The notes under the pieces: generated by a model | Databases searched by the model: none | What the model was told of the DNA's origin: nothing | The model's input: only the letters and a program-made list of their open reading frames with translations | Part shown: positions 6,551 through 12,782 of the stretch, in pieces | How the letters are laid out: each line of letters opens with the position of its first letter | Numbering within the stretch: position 1 is the stretch's first letter | Program-made: the position numbers and the translations under genes | DNA from: Treponema sp. | GTDB lineage: Bacteria; Spirochaetota; Spirochaetia; Treponematales; Breznakiellaceae | Assembly (NCBI GenBank): GCA_031268245.1 | Contig: JAIRXN010000205.1 | Coordinates: 1-12,782 of the forward strand | DNA length: 12,782 nucleotides | Reading direction: 5' to 3'

Positions 6551-7381
6551 ATGCAGCAGAAAGACTGCCGGAGCCCCCGGATTTTTGCAGAAACCGAAGA
6601 CTATGCGGTGCTCTATAAACCTCCTCATTTCCATACGGCTCCCCTGAAAAAAAACAGCGGAACAGTAAATCTGCTTGAATGGTTTGCGGGATCTTTTCCG
6701 GAGATCATGGATATACGGGGACGGGGGAGAAAGGCCCGGGAAGGAGGGCTTCTCCACCGGCTTGATTTTGAAACTTCGGGCCTTGTTCTGGTGTGCAAGC
6801 ATCAGAAGTCCATGGATGCCTTTCTCGGCCTGCAGGAAAAGGGGGAGATACTCAAGGAGTATGACGCACTCTGCGGCCCTCAAAGAATCATTCCCGAAGA
6901 CAATTCCGGCTTTCCTCTCCTGCCCCGCCCCCTTGAAACCATCGCGGAAAAATTGACGGAATTTTTGAGAGACGGCATTTCTGTAGAAAATCCGGGCTTT
7001 TCAATCGAAAGCCTCTTCCGCCCCTGGGGAAGGGGAAGACGGCTTGTGCGGCCCCTCCCTGCGGGCGGAAAGAAACCGCACAGGGAAGCGGCTTCGGACA
7101 GGGGGAATCCTTACCGCACGGAGATTAAAAATTTTTTCGCGGCGGAAAGCCGGCCGGGAGAGAAGTGTCTCAGACTCCGTATTGAACTCAGGCGGGGTTT
7201 CCGCCACCAGATCCGCTGTCACCTTGCATGGCTGGGTTTCCCGATTGTAAACGATCCGCTTTATGGTAAAGCCGAAGCGGGGCAGGGGACTTTGGCGCTC
7301 TCCGCCTCCGGCCTCTCTTTTACCGACCCCTTAACAGGTGAAAAAAGAGAGTACCGTGAGCTTGTTCCAAAACCCGGTTAG
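6551..7381 (+). CDS. RluA-family pseudouridine synthase without S4 domain
   Basis: A second, diverged pseudouridine synthase directly after the RluD-type gene (one base between stop and ATG). 276 aa. It has no S4 domain, and begins straight with the catalytic fold (DYAVLYKPPHFHT, 17-29). The signature HRLDFETSG at 69-77 carries the nucleophile D72. Residues about 110-185 hold an insertion with SLFRPWGRGRRLVRPL, after which the fold resumes with YRTEIKNFFA and the C-terminal FRHQIRCHLAWLGFPIV and NDPLYG motifs. This resembles RluA/TruC-like enzymes, but its RNA target is unknown. The upstream region AAAAGAACAATTATTAAT is a weak ribosome site. The last seven codons (ELVPKPG) and the TAG lie inside the hairpin repeat 7358-7396. 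Confidence 0.82.
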   Translation: MQQKDCRSPRIFAETEDYAVLYKPPHFHTAPLKKNSGTVNLLEWFAGSFPEIMDIRGRGRKAREGGLLHRLDFETSGLVLVCKHQKSMDAFLGLQEKGEILKEYDALCGPQRIIPEDNSGFPLLPRPLETIAEKLTEFLRDGISVENPGFSIESLFRPWGRGRRLVRPLPAGGKKPHREAASDRGNPYRTEIKNFFAAESRPGEKCLRLRIELRRGFRHQIRCHLAWLGFPIVNDPLYGKAEAGQGTLALSASGLSFTDPLTGEKREYRELVPKPG

Positions 7382-7396
7382 TTTCGGAACAGCCTC
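7358..7396 (-). repeat. Hairpin repeat at the convergent gene ends
   Basis: Read on the minus strand this is a 39-base relative of hairpin 3 of the three-hairpin element: it shares the apex AAACTAACCGGGTTTTG with the copies at 82-119 and 11291-11328, and the GAG...CTC base. Its stem uses GTTCC/GGAAC, as in the hairpin at 187-223. Arms TGTTCCAAAAC and GTTTCGGAACA pair at 10 of 11 positions. It contains the stop codon of the upstream gene and lies between convergent genes, where it could act as a bidirectional transcript end. It lacks a T-run, and a second small palindrome (CCGTT-TAT-AACGG) follows within a few bases. Confidence 0.7.
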
Positions 7397-7416
7397 CCGT
7401 TTATAACGGATTTGAA

Positions 7417-8787
7417 TTACCGGTCACCGTATTTTCTTATCTCCCCGGCCAGATAGAAGGAACCGGCGCCGAGAACCGGCAGCTTCTTTTGTACGCCCAG
7501 AGACAGTGCATATTCAATTGCCTTTTCAGTCTCTTCGATAAGCAGCAGCTCTTGTCCCTCTACGGCCCTCGCGGAAAAAATGTCATAGATTTCCCCGGGC
7601 TTGCTTTTTTTGAAGGAGCCTGGATTTGTGATGATGATATGGGAAAAATACGGGACGGCGGCATCCGCCATTGAAGGGGCATCCTTTCCCATGGCGCAGC
7701 CGAAGAGAAGTATGCCTCCCCTGCCGTAGAGTTCCGCAAAGGTTTGACAGCAATACTCCATGCTCTTCTTTGTGTGGGCGCCGTCGATGACGGTTTCCGG
7801 GTCTTCACGGATTTTTTCAAAACGTCCGGGCAGGAAGACGGAGGAGAGTCCTCTCTGTATATCCTGCGGACCGATAGAAGGAAAGGCAAGTTTTACCGCC
7901 AGAACGGCAAGGCCCGCATTTTCCGCCTGTACTTTTCCGGGTATAGGGATACTGATTTTTAGGGATTCGGGAAAAAAGGAAGGATCGGAAAAGGCAAGGG
8001 TACAACTGGTTCCCTTTTTCCTGATACTGCAGTCATTCACCGATACCAGCCGGGGAAAATAGTAAAGCGGCGCCTTCATGTCCTCCGCGATGGAAGTGAA
8101 AACTTCAAAGGCTTCAGGTGTTTCTTCGGCCAGAACCAGGGGTTTTCCCGGTTTGATGATACCGCCCTTTTCCGAGGCAATGGCAGCGATACTGGAACCT
8201 AAGTATTCGGTATGTTCTTTTTCGATCAGGGTAACAACCGATACCAGGGGATCGACAATATTGGTAGCGTCGAGCCTGCCTCCCATGCCGGTTTCTACAA
8301 CCATGGCATCGCAGCCTTCCTTCCTGACGCAGAGAAAAAAGTAGAGTGTGAGAAGTTCAAAAAAACTCGGTTCTTCTCCTTCTTCATCACTGCTGTCGAA
8401 AAGCCGTTTTATATCCGGGGGAGATGAGGGGATCTTTTTCAGCAAGGCGGCGAGTTCTTCCGCCGCGGAAATATAGATTTCTTCAGAGAACCAGCCCTTT
8501 CCAAGGTTCACCCGTTCCCGGTTGTCGCTGACAAAAGGAGAGGAATAGCGGGCCGTTTTAAGCCCCGAAGCCTCAAGGATCGAGGCGATCATGGCGGTTA
8601 CGGAACCCTTCCCCTTGGAACCGGCAATATGGATCACCGGAGCGCAGCGTTCGGGGTTTCCTGCCATGGCGGCAAGATACTTCATCCTGTCAAGACGGAA
8701 ACTCCTCCGGCTTTGACCCTGCCCCAGATTGATGAATTGATAAAACCAGGCAAACACTTCGGCTGAACCGGCAAACTGAGGAACCAT
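7417..8787 (-). CDS. folC: Folylpolyglutamate synthase / dihydrofolate synthase FolC
   Basis: An ATP-dependent Mur-ligase-like enzyme that adds glutamate to (dihydro)folate, or joins dihydropteroate and glutamate. 456 aa. The P-loop is GSKGKGS at 56-62. The folate-region motif ETGMGGRLDATN is at 165-176, followed by EKEHTEYLG (199-207, the family's DHTxxLG region) and ASEKGGIIKPG. FLPGRFE and DGAHTKKS (from D335) mark the start of the C-terminal domain; the family usually has DGAHN, so Thr339 replaces Asn. The start ATG at 8787 leaves the usual short lead before AEVFAWFYQF, and I see no ribosome site before it. Single-gene unit, convergent with the pseudouridine synthase and divergent from murC. 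Mono- or bifunctionality cannot be told. Confidence 0.92.
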   Translation of the reverse strand: MVPQFAGSAEVFAWFYQFINLGQGQSRRSFRLDRMKYLAAMAGNPERCAPVIHIAGSKGKGSVTAMIASILEASGLKTARYSSPFVSDNRERVNLGKGWFSEEIYISAAEELAALLKKIPSSPPDIKRLFDSSDEEGEEPSFFELLTLYFFLCVRKEGCDAMVVETGMGGRLDATNIVDPLVSVVTLIEKEHTEYLGSSIAAIASEKGGIIKPGKPLVLAEETPEAFEVFTSIAEDMKAPLYYFPRLVSVNDCSIRKKGTSCTLAFSDPSFFPESLKISIPIPGKVQAENAGLAVLAVKLAFPSIGPQDIQRGLSSVFLPGRFEKIREDPETVIDGAHTKKSMEYCCQTFAELYGRGGILLFGCAMGKDAPSMADAAVPYFSHIIITNPGSFKKSKPGEIYDIFSARAVEGQELLLIEETEKAIEYALSLGVQKKLPVLGAGSFYLAGEIRKYGDR

Positions 8788-8860
8788 TAAAGCATATTAC
8801 AGAATTTAACTCTCTTGCAAAAGGGGTAGCAAAGAGAATGGCAAAAAGGTATTATCCCTT
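8788..8860. promoter_or_regulatory. Divergent folC-murC intergenic region
   Basis: The 73 bases must hold the signals for folC (minus), and probably those for the murC operon. On the minus strand, TAATAT (plus 8794-8799) is a credible -10 with a weak -35 (TTGCAA at 8815-8820, 15-bp spacer). The predicted start would fall at or next to the folC ATG. On the plus strand I see no convincing -35/-10 pair, only AAAGG at 8845-8849 as murC ribosome site. Three GCAAARRG units start at 8817, 8829 and 8841, a 12-base period. TCTCTTGC and GCAAAGAGA (8811-8818, 8829-8837) can form an 8-bp stem with one bulge. Confidence 0.4.
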
Positions 8861-10339
8861 ATGGACTTTGAGCAGATGCTTCATTCGGGAGCTAAAGTCT
8901 ATTTTGTAGGTATTAAAGGAACCGGCATGTGCGCCCTGGCGGAACTGATGCATAATTCCGGTACCGGCATAAGCGGCTCCGACCGGAATGAAGTTTTTTA
9001 CACCGACGAAATCCTCAAAGATCTGGGGATACCCTACCATGAATCGTTTGATGCATTCCATATCCGTGATGAGACGGATCTTGTTATTCATTCCGCCGCC
9101 TATTCCATTGACAGTAATCCGGAACTACAGGAAGCCGAGCGCCGCGGCATTCCTATTCTCAAGTATACCGATGCTCTGGGAGCCTATTCGGCTCTTTTTG
9201 ATTCCTCCGGTATCGCAGGGGTTCACGGGAAAACTACGACCACGGCCATGTCGGGAACGCTTATCCGCGCGGCGGGCCTGGCGGCCCGTGTCCTTGCGGG
9301 AACGGCGGTGGGCAGTTTCGGCGGCCGATCCACCCTGAGTCTGGGAGATCGTTTTTTTGTTGCCGAAACCTGCGAATACCGCCGTCATTTTCTTTCTTTT
9401 CACCCCCGGCGTATCGTGCTTACCGCGGTGGAGCCGGATCATCAGGATTATTTCCCGACATACCGGTCTATCAGGGATGCTTATGTTGAGTATTGCAGCC
9501 TGCTCCCCCCGGGCGGAGAGCTGATCTACTGTGCCGATGATCCGGGCGCTTGTGAGGTGGCGGACATTATCCGCAGTTCGGGAACGGATCTGTTTTTTAC
9601 ACCCTATGGTTTCGGGGCGGAAGGAGATTTCAGAATCCTTTCCTACCGTGTTGAGGCTGAAAGGGCTATAATGAGGCTCTCCGCCTTTCCCGAGGATTTC
9701 AGACTCAGGGTTCCCGGCAGGCATGAAGCCCTTGATGCGGCGGCGGCCCTGGCCCTGACTTCGTCCCTGATGAAGGCCCAGACCGGAACAGAAGTCCGGA
9801 CTAAGGAGCAGAGGGAGGCGCTTGTAAAAGCCCTGGAGGATTTTTCAGGTTCAAAACGCCGTTCGGAGATCCTGGGTGAAGCAGGCGGCGTACTTTTTAT
9901 GGATGACTATGCCCACCATCCTACGGCGATAGCGGCGACTCTTGCCGGGTTAAAGGATTTTTATCCCCATCGCCGGCTTCTGGTAAGCTTCATGTCTCAT
10001 ACATACACGAGAACAGCAGCCCTGCTGGATGGTTTCGCATCTTCATTCGCTGACGCGGACGTACTAATCCTGCACAAGATCTATGCTTCGGCGCGGGAAG
10101 CGTACCATGGAGGGGTAAACGGCCGTACACTCTTTGAAAAAGCAGAATCTCTGCGAAAGGAAAGCAAAAAAGAAACATACTATTTTGACGAGCCGGCCGA
10201 AGCGGCGGAACCGCTGAATGCAATGCTTAAAAAGGGAGATCTCTTTATAACTCTTGGAGCAGGGGACAACTGGAAACTTTCAAGAACCTTATACGAAGAC
10301 CGGCTGAAAAAACAGGCGGCCGCAGGAGCGCAGAGGTGA
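8861..10339 (+). CDS. murC: UDP-N-acetylmuramate--L-alanine ligase MurC
   Basis: The cytoplasmic ATP-dependent ligase that adds L-alanine to UDP-MurNAc, the first residue of the peptidoglycan stem peptide. 492 aa. The N-terminal UDP-binding domain has YFVGIKGTGMCALAELM (14-30) and SGSDRNE. The ATP loop is GVHGKTTTT at 120-128. The central domain has ETCEYRRHFL (159-168), where many MurC proteins have a DESD-type motif, and EPDHQDYF at 181-188. The C-terminal domain has DDYAHHPTAI from 348, diagnostic for MurC/Mpl, then MSHTYTRT. Mpl is less likely, given the overall pattern. AAAGG eleven bases upstream of the ATG is a modest ribosome site. First gene of the second operon; its stop overlaps the yicC start (GTGA). 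Confidence 0.9.
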   Translation: MDFEQMLHSGAKVYFVGIKGTGMCALAELMHNSGTGISGSDRNEVFYTDEILKDLGIPYHESFDAFHIRDETDLVIHSAAYSIDSNPELQEAERRGIPILKYTDALGAYSALFDSSGIAGVHGKTTTTAMSGTLIRAAGLAARVLAGTAVGSFGGRSTLSLGDRFFVAETCEYRRHFLSFHPRRIVLTAVEPDHQDYFPTYRSIRDAYVEYCSLLPPGGELIYCADDPGACEVADIIRSSGTDLFFTPYGFGAEGDFRILSYRVEAERAIMRLSAFPEDFRLRVPGRHEALDAAAALALTSSLMKAQTGTEVRTKEQREALVKALEDFSGSKRRSEILGEAGGVLFMDDYAHHPTAIAATLAGLKDFYPHRRLLVSFMSHTYTRTAALLDGFASSFADADVLILHKIYASAREAYHGGVNGRTLFEKAESLRKESKKETYYFDEPAEAAEPLNAMLKKGDLFITLGAGDNWKLSRTLYEDRLKKQAAAGAQR

Positions 10340-11211
10340 AAAGCATGACCGGCTATGCCTACCGGGAGATACGGGATGACGGTCTCACCCTTTCTGTAGA
10401 GATTAAAGGTTACAATAGCCGTTATCTTGAAATTTCGATAAATCTCCCTCCCTGGCTTTCCGGCCTTGAACCGGAAATAAGGACAACTCTGCAGTCCCGT
10501 TTCGGCAGGGGAAAGATTGAGGTAAGTATCAAACTCAAGGAGGACAATGCAGCCCTTGAGATATCAATAAACACGGAAGCCGCTAAAGCCTATGAAAAGG
10601 CCATTACGCTTCTGGCCGAAGAGTTGAAACTGACGGAAAAAGTTTCCCTTTCGCTGATTTTGGGAATGGAAGGCGTTCTTGCGGTGGACAGGAAGCGGGA
10701 CAATGAAAGATACAGGAAGCTGATAGAACCTCTGCTGGAGAAGGCCGCGGAAGATTTCGAGACCGAAAGAGACAGGGAAGGCAAACACACGGAAGAAGAT
10801 ATTCTTACCCATATCGGAATTTTGGAGCACTATGCTTCAATTATTGCGGCCCAGACTTCTCTTCTGGAAAATTCCATAAAAGAAAATCTCCGCAGCCGTT
10901 TTGCGGAAATGTTCGGAGAGCGGCTTACGGACACCGATGAAAACAGGATCCTTGCGGAAACGGCAGTCCTGTTGATGAAGAATACGATTTCCGAAGAGAC
11001 AAGCCGCCTGGCGGAGCATCTACAGGAATTCAGGGCCGAGACGGAACGTAATCCCAGTCCCGGAAAGAAACTGGATTTTCTCTGCCAGGAGATCAACAGG
11101 GAAATAAATACCATCGGATCGAAGACGGCTGTTCTGGAAGTCAGCAGGGCAGTAGTAGAGATGAAGGACGCCCTGGAGAATATCCGGGAACAACTCCGGA
11201 ATGTAGAGTGA
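10336..11211 (+). CDS. yicC: YicC-family endoribonuclease
   Basis: 291 aa, full family length. The N-terminal YicC domain begins with the near-invariant SMTGYA and continues with EIKGYNSRYLEISINLP and GRGKIEV. The C-terminal DUF1732 domain carries AVLLMKNTISEETSRL, KKLDFLCQEINREINTIGSK and the terminal ALENIREQLRNVE, matching the family closely. E. coli YicC is an endoribonuclease linked to small-RNA turnover; the same role here is inferred from homology. The start is GTG 10336 with AGGAG at 10324-10328 and a seven-base spacer, overlapping the murC stop. The final GAG TGA runs straight into the dispersed hairpin repeat at 11210-11328. Confidence 0.9.
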   Translation: MKSMTGYAYREIRDDGLTLSVEIKGYNSRYLEISINLPPWLSGLEPEIRTTLQSRFGRGKIEVSIKLKEDNAALEISINTEAAKAYEKAITLLAEELKLTEKVSLSLILGMEGVLAVDRKRDNERYRKLIEPLLEKAAEDFETERDREGKHTEEDILTHIGILEHYASIIAAQTSLLENSIKENLRSRFAEMFGERLTDTDENRILAETAVLLMKNTISEETSRLAEHLQEFRAETERNPSPGKKLDFLCQEINREINTIGSKTAVLEVSRAVVEMKDALENIREQLRNVE

Positions 11212-11328
11212 GGCTCTTTCAAAACTTCAGTTTTGAAAGAGTAACCTCTAAAAAACGCGGTTTTACAGCCCGTAGGGCGAAAAACCGCAAGAGCTTCTGC
11301 AAAACTAACCGAGTTTTGCAAGAAGCTC
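11210..11328 (+). repeat. Three-hairpin dispersed repeat element, copy 2
   Basis: The first 32 bases are identical to 1-32, and the remaining 87 align without gaps to 33-119. Hairpin 2 is better formed than in copy 1: GCGGTTTT (11257-11264) pairs perfectly with AAAACCGC (11281-11288), and GCCC-GTA-GGGC forms the tip. Hairpin 3 has GAGCTT/AAGCTC at its base and TGCAAAACT/AGTTTTGCA above, loop AACCG. It starts inside the yicC stop codon and ends 17 bases before the CMP kinase start. The whole copy has no stop in the kinase frame. Confidence 0.85.
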
Positions 11329-11345
11329 GAGTAACAGGGGGAATT

Positions 11346-11885
11346 TTGAAAATTGCGATTTCGGGAAAGAGCGGCTGCGGGAATACGACGATCAGCACGC
11401 TGGTAGCGGAAAAACTGAAGCTTGATTTTATTAACTTTACCTTCCGGTCGCTGGCACAGGAAAAGGGGCTAAGCCTTGAAGAGGTGCTGGAACAGGCCGC
11501 CGGGGATGACCGCTGGGACAGGGAGGTGGATTCCCGTCAGGTAAAACTGGCGGAAGATTCATCCGGCTGCGTTCTCGGTTCCCGGCTTGCAATCTGGATG
11601 CTTGAGAAGGCGGATGTCAAGGTATACCTGAAGGCCCGTCCGCTTACCAGGGCAAAGCGGATCGTAAAACGGGAAGGCGGTACCCTTGAGTCGGTTGCGG
11701 CCTTTACTGCCGAAAGAGACCGTCAGGATCATGAACGGTATCTGCGGATCTACGGCATTGATAACGATGATTATTCCTTTGCAGATATGGTCATTGATAC
11801 CGATGATATAAATGCGGAAGAGGTAACATCCTTAATCATCGCGCAGGCGCAAAAATTAATGCATGTTGAACATAGACAAGTTTAG
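11346..11885 (+). CDS. cmk: Archaeal-type cytidylate (CMP/dCMP) kinase
   Basis: Phosphorylates CMP/dCMP with ATP. At 179 aa it belongs to the short, archaeal-type Cmk class rather than the about 225-aa bacterial class. The body is diagnostic: AGDDRWDREVDSRQVKLA, GCVLGSRLAIWML, VYLKARPLTRAKRI and YSFADMVIDTDDI. The P-loop at residues 7-15 reads GKSGCGNTT, so the usual Lys of GxxxxGK[ST] is Asn13 (codon AAT). I choose TTG 11346: a strong AGGGGGA lies at 11336-11342, and homology begins at once (KIAISGKSG). A GTG at 11208, overlapping the yicC stop, is also in frame but would add 46 residues encoded by the repeat and its edge. It overlaps the next gene by 23 bases. Confidence 0.82.
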   Translation: MKIAISGKSGCGNTTISTLVAEKLKLDFINFTFRSLAQEKGLSLEEVLEQAAGDDRWDREVDSRQVKLAEDSSGCVLGSRLAIWMLEKADVKVYLKARPLTRAKRIVKREGGTLESVAAFTAERDRQDHERYLRIYGIDNDDYSFADMVIDTDDINAEEVTSLIIAQAQKLMHVEHRQV

Positions 11886-12672
11886 GGAAACGGTTTATTC
11901 CTATTTTGAAACGCAGGGCCGCTCTTTTCCCTGGCGTGAAGATCTCAATCCCTGGGGGATAGTAGTTTCGGAATTCATGCTCCAGCAAACCCAGACCGGC
12001 CGCGTCCTTCGCTACTGGAAACGCTGGATGGAAAAGTGGCCCAGCCCCGCATCTCTTGCCCGCGAAAACCTTGAGACGGTTTTAAGGGAGTGGAGCGGTC
12101 TTGGATATAACCGCCGCTGCCGTTTTCTCCTTGAATGTGCCGGAACCATTACCGAAAAGTTCCGGGGCGCGGTGCCGCGGAGTCCCGAAGAACTGCTCGG
12201 GCTTCCCGGAATCGGACACTACACTGCCGGAGCAATAGCCTGTTTTGCCTACAATTATCCTTCGGTTTTTATTGAAACAAATATCCGCTCGGCGGCGCTG
12301 CATTTTTTCTTTCCTGCAAAGACCGGGATAAAGGATGAAGAATTGTATCCCATTCTGCAGAAGAGTCTCGACACCGAAAATCCGCGGATCTGGTATTGGG
12401 CTTTGATGGATTACGGAGCCGGCGTGAAAAAGAGGGAGATTAATCCGGGACGGCGGAGCGCAGGCTATGCCCGGCAGAGCCGTTTTGAGGATTCCTTCCG
12501 GAAACTGCGGGGACAACTCGTGCGGACTCTTGCGGCGGAAGGCCCGGCGCAAAGGCCGGAACTTAAAAACCGTACCGGGCTTGGGGACGAGGAACTTTAC
12601 AGGGTTTTGAGGGCTTTAGAAAAAGACGGAATGGTAGCGGAAAAGGAAGGAATCTACAGTATCAGCGGCTGA
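11863..12672 (+). CDS. mutY: MutY-like adenine DNA glycosylase lacking the Fe-S cluster
   Basis: A base-excision-repair enzyme of the HhH-GPD superfamily, expected to remove adenine opposite oxidised guanine. 269 aa. FPWRED (22-27) and VSEFMLQQTQT (35-45, E37 equals the catalytic Glu of E. coli MutY) are typical. The helix-hairpin-helix with LPGIGHYTAGAI (114-125) follows. At the position of catalytic Asp138 (family DGNV) this protein has Glu138 (VFIETNI). ALMDYGAG is kept, but the four Cys that hold the 4Fe-4S cluster are absent; the only Cys are at 86, 92 and 127. The C-terminal MutT-like 8-oxoG domain is replaced by about 55 residues resembling a winged helix (DEELYRVLRALEKDGMV). ATG 11863 overlaps cmk by 23 bases, and the 3' end overlaps the tRNA. 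Substrate is less certain than family. Confidence 0.78.
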   Translation: MLNIDKFRETVYSYFETQGRSFPWREDLNPWGIVVSEFMLQQTQTGRVLRYWKRWMEKWPSPASLARENLETVLREWSGLGYNRRCRFLLECAGTITEKFRGAVPRSPEELLGLPGIGHYTAGAIACFAYNYPSVFIETNIRSAALHFFFPAKTGIKDEELYPILQKSLDTENPRIWYWALMDYGAGVKKREINPGRRSAGYARQSRFEDSFRKLRGQLVRTLAAEGPAQRPELKNRTGLGDEELYRVLRALEKDGMVAEKEGIYSISG

Positions 12673-12735
12673 TGGGAGTCGAACCCACGTCTCCAGCTTG
12701 GAAGGCTGGGGTAATAGCCGTTATACGACAGCCGC
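12664..12735 (-). tRNA. tRNA-Gly (anticodon UCC)
   Basis: Read on the minus strand it forms a full cloverleaf: acceptor GCGGCTG (12729-12735) with CAGCCGC (12665-12671), perfect 7 bp; D-arm GTATAACGGCTATTAC; anticodon stem CCAGC/GCTGG around CTTCCAA, anticodon TCC; T-arm GTGGG-TTCGACT-CCCAT; discriminator T at 12664. The 3' CCA is not encoded. It decodes GGA/GGG. The gene is convergent with the mutY-like gene and shares nine bases with its 3' end. Confidence 0.95.
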
Positions 12736-12744
12736 AATATAGAA

Positions 12745-12773
12745 AAGTTAGCACAACGAAAATAAATTGTCAA
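12745..12773 (-). promoter_or_regulatory. Promoter of tRNA-Gly
   Basis: On the minus strand a perfect -35 TTGACA (plus 12768-12773), a 17-bp spacer and a -10 TAACTT (plus 12745-12750, 3/6 to consensus but with the key T1, A2 and T6). Nine bases separate the -10 from the mature tRNA 5' end, so the transcript would carry only a few leader bases. Strong -35 elements are usual for stable-RNA genes. Confidence 0.75.
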
Positions 12774-12782
12774 TACTTGAGT

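Noticed and set aside
6890..7130. Possible frameshift or foreign insert in the middle of the second pseudouridine synthase.
   Set aside because: The frame stays open and the catalytic motifs on both sides are in phase. The inserted region with FRPWGRGRRLVRP looks like a subfamily trait rather than damage.
9125..9724. A 199-codon open frame on the minus strand inside murC.
   Set aside because: murC motifs run through this whole stretch in the plus frame; the antisense product has no support.
11210..11328. Reading the hairpin elements as ordinary intrinsic terminators.
   Set aside because: None of the hairpins is followed by a T-run, and the copy at 11210-11328 lies between genes that otherwise look co-transcribed. 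A role in partial termination or mRNA processing remains possible.
12082..12552. A 156-codon minus-strand open frame inside the mutY-like gene.
   Set aside because: The plus frame has the HhH and catalytic motifs here; the antisense frame has no start signal or family match.

Overview
The window looks like chromosomal housekeeping DNA from a spirochaete, most likely a Treponema-type organism with base composition near or slightly above 50% G+C (insect-gut treponemes such as T. primitia or T. azotonutricium would fit; this is inference from gene content, protein style and composition, not a database match). No phage, plasmid, transposase or CRISPR genes were seen.

Layout. (1) Positions 1-247 hold no gene. 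They are packed with hairpin-forming repeats and a good promoter (107-135). (2) Positions 248-7381 are one tightly packed plus-strand operon: a membrane-anchored PilZ (c-di-GMP receptor) protein, an exported HEAT-repeat protein, a short ComEC/Rec2 DNA-uptake channel, KsgA (16S rRNA dimethyltransferase), an exported protein of unknown function, an RluD-type pseudouridine synthase and a second RluA-family pseudouridine synthase. Genes overlap or are a few bases apart, so coupled translation is likely. (3) FolC (7417-8787) is alone on the minus strand, convergent with the first operon and divergent from the next. (4) Positions 8861-12672 are a second plus-strand operon: MurC, YicC-family endoribonuclease, an archaeal-type CMP kinase and a MutY-like adenine glycosylase. 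(5) A tRNA-Gly(UCC) gene on the minus strand, with a textbook promoter, overlaps the 3' end of the mutY-like gene.

Functionally the genes cover rRNA modification (ksgA, two pseudouridine synthases), RNA decay (yicC), nucleotide and folate metabolism (cmk, folC), cell-wall synthesis (murC), DNA repair (mutY-like), DNA uptake (comEC) and c-di-GMP sensing (PilZ).

The most unusual content is not in the genes but in families of palindromic elements that sit exactly at gene boundaries. A 119-bp three-hairpin element occurs at 1-119 and 11210-11328. The copies align without gaps, and several differences are compensatory base-pair changes, which points to a conserved fold. Single-hairpin relatives occur at 144-179, 187-223 and 7358-7396. 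They appear to supply a -35 box to one promoter, the last seven codons and stop of one gene, and an open in-frame leader to another. A second, GC-rich palindromic element (about 4938-5092) lies in frame inside the N-terminus of the exported protein, in the manner of the Rickettsia palindromic elements. Two enzymes also carry notable active-site changes: the CMP kinase P-loop has Asn in place of the usual Lys, and the MutY-like enzyme lacks the Fe-S cysteines and has Glu where MutY has its catalytic Asp.
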